Assembly (NCBI RefSeq): GCF_004359215.1
Contig: NC_090610.1
Span: 6,282,773 to 6,346,772, forward strand
Reading direction: 5' to 3'
DNA: 64,000 bases
From: Bremia lactucae
Taxonomy: Eukaryota; Oomycota; Peronosporomycetes; Peronosporales; Peronosporaceae
The notes beneath the pieces were generated by a model that was not told where the DNA came from, searched no databases, and was given only the letters and a program-made list of their open reading frames with translations. A program made the translations under genes and the position numbers. Positions 9,459 to 19,090 of this stretch are shown here, piece after piece. The stretch's first letter is position 1. Every line of letters starts with the position of its first letter.

Positions 9459-11190
9459 CTACAGCCGTCGGTATCTAGCTTCGTAGTGTGATGGGTTGTC
9501 ACACTGAGGTCTTGTGCAGTCATTTAATGACCGAACCAAAAGTAAGGCCGTTGCACTCACTCTTAAGACTACACACGCTTGTAGACGCTCCAATACGTTC
9601 ATCAGATGACCCTCTAATGAACGAGAGGTAGGCATCTTCACGGCTTGATGCTGCTAGTTTATCCATGACTCGTACTTTATGAGCCATAGTAATCCAAGGA
9701 TGACATCATATTGGTCATTTAAATCCAGTACTATGAATTCTTCATTGTACTGCTTATCCTTCAACGTGTATCGGATATCACCTACACGTTTCTCTACTGT
9801 TACAGATGCGCGTGTTGTTAGGCCCACTATCATCCTTGTTAGAGTGATATCGCGCTCAATATTTGTGTCTGCGATCTCTAGCGATCGACGTCCCACAATC
9901 GACTTGGGACTTTGGTGGCAACCTGTTTGCCACTTTGATTTGCAAGGTGGTGAGGGTAACATTATCACCAGAAGCAGTAACACACAGTGTTTGTGTGCTA
10001 GGAGCAACCTCCGCCAAGAAGCCTTCAAATTATCTTGTTGTTGTTGGATCAGTAGGGCGCTCTGCACCTCTTGGCTCTGACCGCTTTTGCGGTTCACCTT
10101 GCCGATGCAATTTCGCAACATCGTACTCTTGGCGGGAGTTCGATCGTTTCGCTCAATGTTTGTAGGCATTGAGCGTGGGGCACGACATTTATAGGCGTAG
10201 TGCTCTGTCTTTTGACAGCGGTTGTCCCTTTGCAATTTCTTGTAACTAGGTAGAGCGAAGTTTTTCGCTCGCTGCATATGAGAGGTCTATAGGTTCTCGA
10301 CCTCCGACTTCTTGTCGTCTACGTGAACAATAAGCACGAAAAAGTGGGAAAGAAGCCTGTTTCAGGTTATGGCTTTTCTATTCCGCTTTAGAGATTGCTC
10401 TTTCTAGCGTCTCTAATCCAAGGAATTGGTGATTCCTTAAAGAGACCATCCACAAGACCCTTGATGAACACCGTAATCTATGTTTGTTTATCAATTGGAT
10501 GACTCACGATTCAATTGACCAGGTATCGTGTTTACTTGGAATAAACGTGAAGTTCACGCTTGCCCTAGTTCAAATATAGGAGCTCGGCTCGAGCCCTGAA
10601 TTCGACACGTGGCGGCTCAAAGGTTTGCCTGAGTTGGGTCTTAACGACCTCATACGACCCAAAAACTAATGGGTCGTGAAGCTTATGCCCCAAGGCCCAA
10701 GATTTGGCACGTCCGGCTAAGTTGGACATGCCAAATTTCACTTTTGTCGCATCGTCATCGATGCGGCGAGCTTTAATGGAGTCGTCTAATTCGACTAAAA
10801 AGTTAGTCGCCTTCGACTGCCTTAAATTTAGAGATTCGATCTTTAAGCTTTCGGGTCGACGCGAAAGTGTCGACCCGATAGCATCAAGTTATGCTGCTAT
10901 CTCCACAGCTACGTTGAGGACCCTGTTCTCTCAACTCCTCTGCCTGTTGTGAGCCTTGCTAATAAAGCAAGTTTACTTTTTGTTGGACCACGCGAGTTTA
11001 TACAACATGAACTGCATGTTGATTGTCTCTTTGCACAGCGAAAACATGGCGGTAACGGCTTTCTCGCCTACGGCTGAGCTCATTCGTTTGAACGCTCCCA
11101 TTCGAGGTCACTCTTGTGAGCAAAACTCTCACGCGTTGCGTTGAAAGCCTTCGTGAGGGTCGTGTAATCCCCTGCTTCTTCATCTAACAT
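9459..11190 (-). pseudogene. Ty3/gypsy family A gag and protease (minus strand)
   Basis: Gag starts at about 11190 on the minus strand (MLDEEAGDYTTLTKAFNATR) and runs to about 10260. The zinc knuckle is damaged: only CQKTEHYAYKC remains, with the first Cys lost. The protease end is at 9654-9820 (RYTLKDKQYNEEFIVLDLND, then YDVILGLLWLIKYE), the usual ILG-psi-WL block of retroviral-type proteases. Stops split the frames. This copy has a 5' LTR (11247-11720) and primer-binding site, so the order LTR-gag-protease-RT-RNase H is preserved down to about 7640. Confidence 0.75.
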
Positions 11191-11235
11191 GTTTATGTTG
11201 GATGGTATGTTCGTGGTTGTTTAAAGGACCACAAA

Positions 11236-11244
11236 GTGTTACCA
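11236..11244 (-). promoter_or_regulatory. Primer-binding site of family A element
   Basis: On the minus strand TGGTAACAC follows two bases after the LTR end. The equivalent sites at 39197-39205 (-) and 15207-15215 (+) read TGGTAGCAC. TGGTAGC is what an initiator-Met-type tRNA 3' end (GCTACCA) would pair with; the tRNA identity is inference. Confidence 0.55.
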
Positions 11245-11246
11245 GG

Positions 11247-11720
11247 TATAATGGGGTCCGTACTATCCAATCTGTATGCCTACGAATACTTAACGTACAC
11301 GACGTGTAGGGAAAGGTTTTCTAATTGTTAATTAGTCTTAGCAACTAAAGGTCGATACTAAGAAGGCTTAGTATAGGGAAAAGTAAAACTGTTTTTATAT
11401 GACAAGTTCCTACGAAACGATCTTAATATCTACTAAATTTGATATTAATTTAAATTTATGTATAATAAACCATTGTACACCGTTCATTCGTGAGTCTAGT
11501 AGTGATTGGCAAGGTTGATATCAACTTAAATTAGCTACTACAATCGAACTGTTGCATTGTTGCTTTAATATTACCATATGCGGTACTATTGATAATATCA
11601 AGTAAAATGACTTCAAGACAACAATTTTATTAATCTCCTGTATTATTTTCTCTTATCGAAAATATTATTATTATTCCTTGTATAGGAAATAATATTTGTG
11701 CTACTGGATACCCAGTTACG
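11247..11720 (-). repeat. Family A 5' LTR (minus strand)
   Basis: The minus strand starts at 11720 (CGTAACTGGG, a decayed TGTAACGGGG) and ends at 11247 (ATTATA for GTTACA), about 474 bp. It is followed by the primer-binding site and gag of the minus-strand element. The body aligns by eye with 39208-39689. Confidence 0.75.
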
Positions 11721-11739
11721 TTCGGGGCCAGTCTATTTT

Positions 11740-12230
11740 TGGAGTGATCCTGGAATTGGCACACTTCGCTATTCTTTGCACTACAAAGCACATACCTTCA
11801 AGTTTAGCGAGGAAGCCGTTTGACTGTCTCCTCTCACGTGCGATGAAGTAGCTGAAGGGCGCCTAAGGCGACCCAACGAACTTGTACCTTAGGACCAGTG
11901 TCGTCACGGAAGCGGTTGCCCGTCTTCTCGTGCACATTTGTTATCTAGAAGGTAGTTTGAAGACTGCTTTATATTTAATAGAATCAAATATAAAACCTTT
12001 TCACTCAATCATTAGATGCCATCTCTATAGATGTGCATCTCTGAGTGGCGAGTGTATTGTCCTGAATACCTCAGCTCGCGGATGCACGTATGTGCATCAC
12101 ATACACAAGGGTAGGCCACTTTGTGAAACTCATCCGAGAGGGGACAGGTCAGTTTACTTCACATGACGAATTGACATCCCCGTTAAGTGTAGTTAATGGT
12201 TGTATAACATAGGGCAGCTCGCCTGTTACA
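11740..12230 (-). repeat. Family C LTR (minus orientation)
   Basis: The minus strand begins at 12230 with TGTAACAGGC, and a terminal inverted repeat closes with ATGTTATACA about 20 bp later. The body matches 34790-35327 (-) and 24787-25260 (+). A TATA-like stretch (TATAAAGCAGTC on the minus strand) lies near 11970, which fixes the transcriptional orientation. The right side is followed by family C gag reading the other way, so the original element is rearranged. Confidence 0.65.
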
Positions 12231-12279
12231 CCACACCCTCTACAAGAACGATTTCATGTTGTAAACATCGTTAAACACA

Positions 12280-12700
12280 CATAATTATTATGGTATCGAT
12301 AATTCATGGAAGGCTCAGGGGAGATCACTTGGCCACGTTTCCCCGATCCCGGTCGTGTTGCGCTAAAATGAGACAATTGATCAATACGAAGCAGAATTCT
12401 CGCGCCGTTTTCAGCCACATTCCAACGTGGCGAAACAACGTTTGCAGCGAATCAACTTCGCTCGTTGGGTGTGAGTGAAGCAATGGGCGGTACCATACCC
12501 CCTGTTTCTCCGGCAGAGTCTGTCCCAAAGACTCAGCATGAGCCCAGACGTGAGTAAGCTTGGAAAGAGGCTCTCAACGGAAATGTTGAGACGCTCTCCG
12601 CCCGGCTGTATCAGCCGAGGCCCATTCAGATGGACTCTCCAAAGTTCGATGGAACTGCAGCGCACACGATTGCCTAAAGTAAATTGACCTGAAACTCGAT
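12280..12700 (+). pseudogene. Family C gag fragment
   Basis: The plus strand reads SWKAQGRSLGHVSPIPVVLR, then NETIDQYEAEFSRRFQPHSN and, further on, NVETLSARLYQPRPIQMDSP. The first part matches 20770-20930 and 36120-36340. The second matches family C gag at 25500-25590. Stops and frameshifts are present. It is flanked by inverted family C LTR pieces (11740-12230 and 12730-13009). Confidence 0.6.
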
Positions 12701-12729
12701 TGAGGTTTGCATATTGGTATTACCCATGC

Positions 12730-13009
12730 GTATATAATACGCATAGGTGCAAAGGGATGACGCCTAGCGTCATCCGCAAGCTGAGGTATTTGGAACAATA
12801 CGCCCGCCATGAACCGTAGGTCATGGACGCCGACAGCTATTGATTAGCCGTTCTGGCAAAAGCCACGGCTTCTTTTCAGGGGCGAGATGAGACATTTTAC
12901 TCTACGGAGATGACATGTGATGATTGGGTAAAAAGGCTTTTTATTTGATTCTATTAAATAAAAAGCAGTCTTAGAAATACTTCCTAGATAACAAGTGCGC
13001 ATGTGCATT
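12730..13009 (+). repeat. Family C LTR fragment (plus orientation)
   Basis: Contains the family C hallmarks: the palindrome GGATGACGCCTAGCGTCATCC at 12757-12777, the TGATTGGGTAAAAAG block and a cap-region match ending GTGCGCATG. It ends at about 13009 where a minus-oriented family A LTR begins. Confidence 0.6.
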
Positions 13010-13321
13010 ACAGTATTGATATATTTTATTTCATACTTAACGATCTTCTTACTTACTGACTTTGATCACACTTTGTATAGTGACCCCTTTTGCACCGCTC
13101 ATTCGTGCGTCTAGCAGTGATTGGCGGTTAATCCAAACTAAAATCAACCAATCAACAGAACTGTTGTTTTATTGCTTCAATATTACCAAACCCGGTAAAA
13201 ATTAGAGATATTAGGAGAAAATATTCATATGATAACAATTTATACTTCTCTTAAGGGAAAATGATAATATATCATTTCTCTTTGAATAAATAATATTTAT
13301 GTAACGGAACACCCCGTTACA
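13010..13321 (-). repeat. Family A LTR fragment (minus orientation)
   Basis: The minus strand begins at 13321 with TGTAACGGGGTG and the terminal inverted repeat through GTTACA. About 310 bp remain; the distal part is replaced by family C LTR. The flank on the right (from 13322) is the single-copy DNA that leads to the effector-like gene, so this is a true insertion border. Confidence 0.75.
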
Positions 13322-14041
13322 GATCCGTTTATATGAATCAGAAAACATTCAGTTAAAAAGCTAGCTCTTACCGGAAACCTTCTCAGGAATTCGACGTAGG
13401 AGATTGAGCATGTGATTTTGAAGAAATAATCACTTTCTGAACTTCCTTGCAAAATTAAAGAACACAATTACGACTTACAACTCTTCGTTCGTTTACCACG
13501 CTTCTTTATGCTCAAATACCTTTTTTGCTCAGCGATGCATTGCAAGTTATCAATATTGCTTTGCTCTTCGGCTCATTGGAACATGTTGACGTGATTAAAA
13601 TAGCTTCAGTTTGAGTGCTCAGCGATGCATTGCAAGTTATCAATACTGCTTTGCTCTTCGGCTCATTGGAACGTGTTGACGTGATTAAAATAGCTTCAGT
13701 TTGAGTAAAGAGGTGTTATCTTTTTTTGCAATAAGTGGCAATTCCTAATTGCAAACTTTCACATAATTTGCATTACATGTATAACACACAACCCTTCCTT
13801 GGGCAATGCTCGGGTCTTGATGCTTGGCTGTAAAAATGTGTCACCCGTCAATTAGCAATTTTACTGGCTCACATCGATTTCTTATTTTAGGCTGGCAACC
13901 TTGTTGCTTCTAATTTAAGACCATGATTCTTTTACAGCACTTTACCATATGTAATAGTGATAGAGTGTGCTTTGTGACCGATTTTGGCATGCTCGGTCAG
14001 TCTTCATTTAATAATTCGCCTGATACCATCATCTTCTGCCT
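13322..14041. other. Upstream region of the effector-like gene
   Basis: AT-rich, no ORF of note. It contains the 90-bp tandem duplication at 13527-13706. A TCATTTAATAATTC sequence at about 14003, some 40 bases before the ATG, loosely resembles the oomycete initiator consensus (TCAYTYY followed by A/T). No other regulatory site is clear. Confidence 0.4.
13527..13706. repeat. 90-bp tandem duplication, two copies
   Basis: 13527-13616 and 13617-13706 are adjacent 90-bp copies with two substitutions. Each carries GGCTCATTGGAAC, which contains the GCTCATT core of oomycete initiator-type promoter elements. It lies about 340 bp upstream of the secreted-protein gene. Confidence 0.9.
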
Positions 14042-14695
14042 ATGTCGTTTGTTACGCTGAAGCCGGCAACAGGTCGATGCCGTACCGTTCTGCTGGTGGC
14101 ACTTGTCTTAAAAGGATGCATCGAATCTTCCTCTGTGATCGCAACGGTCTCGGACAACGAAACGACCCTATCAATTGGCTCAGGTCTTGGCACGAACGAA
14201 GATAGGAGTGTTAAAATTGGCCATGTAGTACCCGCTGTGCTCTCCAGTAATCCGTTTGCAGCCGTTTACAAGCGCTATGCTCAGATGTATTCGGCTTACC
14301 ATAAGAAGCTTAATCAAGATGAGGAATTTGAGGAACTGGTACGAAGGTACACTCTTCCTCATATTGCTCTTATGGTGGCAAGCGCTCACATATATCCAGA
14401 TCTTAATACTCTCGTTCTTCGACCACTACTTTTTAAGAAATGGGGACGCGGCAACTTTGAGGGAGCATTTAAGGACCTCAATCTTAACGATGCAAGCGAA
14501 GCATTGCTTGCACGTTGGCAGATTTGGGCTGAGTTCGGTGAATGGCATGGCCGTATTCCTATTAGATCCAGCCATATGGATCAAGTCAACTCTGCATATG
14601 ACGCCATGAGTATTTTTACAGAGCTTCAGAAAAGAATGCCTAAAAGCATTTTCGTGGAATCGGTACTTAATGTCTTGAAGGCAGATAAAAAGTGA
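14042..14695 (+). CDS. Secreted effector-like protein, possible degenerate WY fold
   Basis: A 217-aa single-exon ORF. Residues 1-34 form a plausible signal peptide: basic start, hydrophobic core TVLLVALVLKG, likely cleavage after VIA. The mature part is about 180 aa with few Cys and several predicted helices. Residues about 125-160 (FEGAFKDLNLNDASEALLAR, then WQIWAEF) resemble the Phytophthora WY-effector pattern F..L.L....LL.....W..Y; this is by eye only. No RXLR is present. NEDR at about residue 52 could be a degenerate EER-like site. It stands alone between LTR remnants and the scaffold gap, a typical effector setting. The ATG at 14042 is chosen because it gives the signal peptide. It could also be a non-effector secreted protein. 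Confidence 0.65.
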   Translation: MSFVTLKPATGRCRTVLLVALVLKGCIESSSVIATVSDNETTLSIGSGLGTNEDRSVKIGHVVPAVLSSNPFAAVYKRYAQMYSAYHKKLNQDEEFEELVRRYTLPHIALMVASAHIYPDLNTLVLRPLLFKKWGRGNFEGAFKDLNLNDASEALLARWQIWAEFGEWHGRIPIRSSHMDQVNSAYDAMSIFTELQKRMPKSIFVESVLNVLKADKK

Positions 14696-14827
14696 CTAAT
14701 TGGTAATTTTGTGTATTTCTCGTATTACAATATGTCCTTAAAAAAATTAATGAATTTTTGACTTAACAATATTAGAGTTATATTACGGAATTTTAGCTTT
14801 CTTTATCTTAACATTAATAATTACGTA
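14696..14827. other. AT-rich 3' flank of the effector-like gene
   Basis: About 130 bp of AT-rich sequence between the stop codon and the scaffold gap. No feature recognised beyond a possible 3' UTR. Confidence 0.4.
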
Positions 14828-14927
14828 NNNNNNNNNNNNNNNNNNNNNNNNNNNNNNNNNNNNNNNNNNNNNNNNNNNNNNNNNNNNNNNNNNNNNNNNN
14901 NNNNNNNNNNNNNNNNNNNNNNNNNNN
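14828..14927. other. Assembly gap (100 N)
   Basis: Exactly 100 undetermined bases, the usual placeholder for a gap of unknown size. Adjacency of the effector-like gene and the family B element across it is therefore not established. Confidence 0.98.
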
Positions 14928-15202
14928 GACTTGTACTGAAGCAGTACAAGTCGTAGTGCCGCGTTACACTTAAGGCATGCGCATTGATCTGTAAGAGATA
15001 GAAGCCTTTCCAAGGTATATCCTCTTAGGGAATTAGTTGCCGCTAGGTTCTACGAACCCTCAAATCCCTTGAACTAGGATTCCTTAAGCGTTAATAGCTT
15101 GTACGACTCCCTGAGTTGTTAAACCCATTAGTTCAATAGAACTAAATGACTCTTTGAGTCTGAAAGTCTTCCTTTGACTTTAGGAGCGAGGTAGCTCCGC
15201 TA
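14928..15202 (+). repeat. Family B 5' LTR (3' part, truncated by the gap)
   Basis: Sequence from the gap to GCTACA at 15202, followed after two bases by the primer-binding site TGGTAGCAC. The beginning of the LTR is in the gap, and no second family B LTR is seen in the window. Confidence 0.5.
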
Positions 15203-15206
15203 CACC

Positions 15207-15215
15207 TGGTAGCAC
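15207..15215 (+). promoter_or_regulatory. Primer-binding site of the family B element
   Basis: TGGTAGCAC, same as in family A and spaced the same two bases (CC) from the LTR end. It lies about 50 bp before the gag start at 15262. Confidence 0.6.
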
Positions 15216-15261
15216 ATGTCAATCGACGCCCGAGTCTTTACAAGACTAAAGCCTCCCAATA

Positions 15262-16330
15262 ATGGAAGAGGTTCCAGAGCTGCCAGAAGCGCAACTCGCC
15301 GCATATGACAAGCTCAAAACTTTATTTGGGCTCGAACAAGTGGAATTTATTATTTCCCAGGGACCAGAATCCTGCATGCAAGGCTTGAAGCCTTCATGCG
15401 ATACGGAGCCTCCCACTTAGCGGCATCTATGCCAACCCGGTACATCTCTGTTCCTGACTCATAGCCGAGGGCTCGCCTTCCAGCTGTAAATGTGAAGACA
15501 TTTGAGGGAAAAGAGGGAAAAAATCCCCCTTTTTGGATTAAGCAGATGGAAATGTCCATTGGTTCCGCCTTATTCTTAACTGAACGGCAAAAGGTGGCTA
15601 GGGCCATTTTAAAACTTGGAGGTAGAGCCATGGAGAGGGCACTCTCGTGCAGCACGTCCATAAACGACACTTTTCCCGCATAATATTCGCCGAAACAGCA
15701 AATGACCAGCATGGTTGCACCGCCTGATCAGGCTTTCGCATGCGAGCACGGCTCCTAGCGACAACAGGGTAAACGAAACACGAAACCTAGGGGACTTTGT
15801 CCAGGAGTAACGAACTCTCATTGTATCTATGCGTCAAGATTCGGTGTAAGAAGCAACTGTCGTAACAATCTTTATGGGGGGTCTCAATGAGGGCGTTGCC
15901 CGCACGGAATCATTTCGATATAATACTGCCACTTTCGCAGATGCAATTGCCATAGCGGTACGCGCTGAGTTCGACTTTAAGTCTGCTCGCGTTAGCACGC
16001 CTGATAACCGAACAAGCTCTTCGAGCACATGGGTTCCGTCTAATAAGCGGAACCCATGGATCTAAGCCTCGTTGAGGAAGGAGAAGAGGCTCTTCAAGCT
16101 GTGAAACAACGTAAGACCATCCGTAGATGTAATATGTGCGGGAGCACGAAACATTTACGTCCTGCCTCCCCCCTACGAAATTCGCGTAAAGCTCGAAAGA
16201 GCTCCAACGCCGACCAGTACCAGAGATCTGGTATGGTGCGGGAAAACGTCGATACCCAGTAGGTGCGGGGCGCCCTACTAGAGAAGACCTAGGCTCTGTT
16301 GAACCTCTAGAAGGTAAGAATAAACAGAAC
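15262..16330 (+). pseudogene. Family B gag
   Basis: ATG at 15262 opens MEEVPELPEAQLAAYDKLKT but stops after about 52 codons. The capsid-like part continues in another frame at 15492-15683 (VKTFEGKEGKNPPFWIKQME, then KVARAILKLGGRAMERAL), matching the retrotransposon gag pattern of a W-containing helix followed by GRA. The C-terminal zinc region at about 16130 reads CNMCGSTKHLRPAS, with the terminal Cys lost. Gag is broken by at least three frame changes. Confidence 0.7.
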
Positions 16331-16379
16331 CTAGCCTTAATTAGCCCGGTGCTTAATGTCACGGGGCGAGAGTACAAGA

Positions 16380-16790
16380 CTGGCTTGCTAATTGCTCAAG
16401 CGACTGTAAAGGGCTTTGATAAGCCATAGTCAATTTTAATTAACTCAGGAGCATCTTACAATTATGCTCGACGCCTTTCACTTGAAGGAAGTCAACAATA
16501 CGTTGAGGCACTTAAAGCGCATGAAGGTGATACAATCACTGTTCGCTTAGCGACTGGGACTTGTGTCACTATTCCCAAAGTTCCATTGAACTTAGGTATA
16601 AAGTTTCTGGAATTTGACAGTATGGAACGCTGTCTCGTCCTTGATTTGGATTTAATATATGATCTCATCCTTGGTAGGGCCTGGCTAGAACACCATGAGC
16701 CATGGACCGAACGGAGGTCTAAGACCTTAGGCGCCAAGCGCAATGTTCATAGCAAAATTTCGGAGAGTCATGAAGGCAACAAAAGCAGCA
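16380..16790 (+). pseudogene. Family B aspartic protease
   Basis: The reading SILINSGASYNYARR at about 16430-16475 corresponds to the LIDSGAS active-site loop, with the catalytic Asp changed to Asn (GAC to AAC). Further on, LNLGIKFLEFDSMERCLVLD and YDLILGRAWLEHHEPW form the flap-side and ILG blocks. The order and spacing fit a gypsy protease, but this copy cannot be catalytic. Confidence 0.75.
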
Positions 16791-16987
16791 TTGGCACGGA
16801 TCATTGAATGTGTCTGTCAGTAATTTAGACACTAGAATGTCTGAGTTAACAAACACCGATGTTAAAACATTAATTTTGAGCCCGACTCAGTAGAAAGAAG
16901 TGGAACGGCACGTACTCCGTCGAGTGACACTCGTTGTAGTAACGACTCACTGAATGCTGAAAGCATTGTTGGCCTAAGGCCGAATCA

Positions 16988-17206
16988 TCAAGGGTGCAAA
17001 ATCCATGAGATGTGCGGAGTGTCATATCTAAGTCCACCGTGTATGGTCGGCCGAGGTGGCATCATACTGAGTGTCAGTAGTGACACTGCAGGCAGTTTGC
17101 CAGGACCTCAAGGGTGCAATATCCTTGAGATACGTGGAGGGCACGTCTAAGTCCACCAAGTGTGGTCGGCCGAGGTGGCACCATACTGAGTGTTAATCGT
17201 GACACT
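16988..17206. repeat. 100-bp tandem repeat in the family B protease-RT linker
   Basis: 16988-17087 and 17108-17206 are two similar copies (about 85% by eye) with a period of 120 bp. Both contain GTCGGCCGAGGTGGCA and the CATACTGAGTGT block. It lies between protease and reverse transcriptase of the family B element. No function is evident. Confidence 0.8.
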
Positions 17207-17759
17207 ATTGCTTCGCCAGGGCATTTTGGGTCAAACCCTCCTAATGCACGTAAAGCGACACGTAAAGGTTCGCTAGATAAGGAAGTTGAGTTACCTAACT
17301 CCTTGTCGGATGTCAAATTAGACACCATGTCTTGTATAGAACCAATCCAGGCAAATCCGGAGACGTGAATGTCCCGCCTCTGAGAGGTGTATTGTCTTCA
17401 TTCCAAGACAGGAGGGACACGAAGCGTTTATACCCTCACAAAGTGATACGAGTGAGCAATTACACACGCTTGTAAATGGTGTAACTGGTAACATTGAGGG
17501 GAAACTTAGCCTTGCGGCAATTCCTACGTTACATGCTCTTAGAGCTAGACGAAATGTCTATTGATGAGTGCGGCCGAGCCTTAAAGGCTGGCGGCTTATC
17601 CGAGATGGTGGTCATTTGACCAACAATTGAGTTAATCTCATCGTCACTTCTGGACAAAGCTGTCCTTGATGACACAAAAGCGAAGCGTAGTGTGCGGAGT
17701 GGATCATAGCTCCATAAAGATCTTAAAGATCCATTCTATTCCTTGAACAAGGAATTCCA

Positions 17760-19090
17760 AGATGTGGTATGTACCAATCCACCATCTGTTTTATCCCCCG
17801 GATAGAGGTGTCCGTCTTGAAATTGAATTGGTCCCTCGGACCAAATACTGTGTCACTCGACAGTGGCCTTTACCAAGGGAATAGTGTGACGTCATTGACG
17901 ATTTCTTCCGTCCTAAGCACGAGGCTGGAATGGTACGAGAGAGCAAATCTCTTCATCCGACACCAACATTTTGTGTCAAAAAGCCAAACGGTAAATGGCG
18001 CATTGTACATGCTTATAATAAGCTTAACGATGCCACTATACCAGCACGGATGTTCTCCAGAACAATATGGTGGGATATACAATGTACAGTGCACTGGACT
18101 TAGTCGATGCTTACTACCAACTGCTCACACGAGCTAGCGATATTCTTCTTACAGCGGTTAGCACCCCAAGCGGTATGTTATGGGAGTGGTTGGTTCTGCC
18201 ACAAAGGCTTTCTAACGCCCCGGCAACATTTAATCGTCTAGTGACGCAATTTCTCCACCCTCATCGAGGCCAGACACAGACATATTTCGATGAAATTTTG
18301 TCCATAGTCGTGTGGAGCAGGGTCGGTTGGATATGGAAAACGATTTAGACCATTTGCGAGTAGTGCTCGAGTGTATGCGCACAAATAAATTGTATGCCAA
18401 TGCATCTAAGATGCATTTTTGGCGCAGACGAAATTCCTTTTTAGGATGCTTCAATGGAAGTGAGGCATTAAAGTGGATCTCGCAAAGGTAAAAGCCAAAG
18501 TAAATTGGCGGGTTCATAAAAAATAAAAAGAATTGCGTAAGTGGTTGGGGATCGCCAATTATTTACACAAATATAGCGAAAATTACGCTGATATGGCTAG
18601 GCCATTGTCTAATCTCCTTCAAATGGATACAGAATGGTGCTGGACTAGCACCGAACATAATGCTTTTCGAGCAGATAAGGATAGTCTTTTCCATGCCCCG
18701 ATCCTGGCACTGCCAAATCCAAATTGGCCTTTCAGTGTTGTCTGTGACGCATCGGATTTTGCCATTAGCAGTGCTCTGTTACAAACAGATGTTGATGAGC
18801 GTGAACGTGTTATTGCGATTGAGTCTAGATAGCTTAAAGCTGCGGAAAAGAACTACCCAGTTCATGAAAAAAAGTTATTTGCTATGAAGTATGCTCTCGT
18901 CAAATTCAGAGTTCATCTGCTCGGCTCTAATTCGTTTGTAATATATACAGATCACGCGTCATTACGCACGACGACTAAGTCGCCCCATCTCTACAGAGAA
19001 GGGCCAGATGGCTATCCTTTTTCGTGGAATACAACTTCGAGGTGAAGTATTAGCCCGGCAGGCAGAATGCTTTGTCCGACGCGTTATCAC
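17760..19090 (+). pseudogene. Family B reverse transcriptase and RNase H
   Basis: Reverse transcriptase: MYSALDLVDAYYQLL at about 18080-18125, then FNRLVTQFLHPHRGQTQTYF and the active-site box YFDE at 18283-18294, with the second Asp replaced by Glu. RNase H from about 18720: FSVVCDASDFAISSALLQTD, then YPVHEKKLFAMKYALVKFRV and YTDHASLRTTT. The order is normal. Stops and a frameshift before the first block and between the two domains make it a pseudogene. Confidence 0.8.

Noticed and set aside
9863..10165. Plus-strand ORFs over the protease/gag of the minus-strand element
   Set aside because: The minus strand carries ILG-WL protease and knuckle motifs; the plus-strand frames have none.
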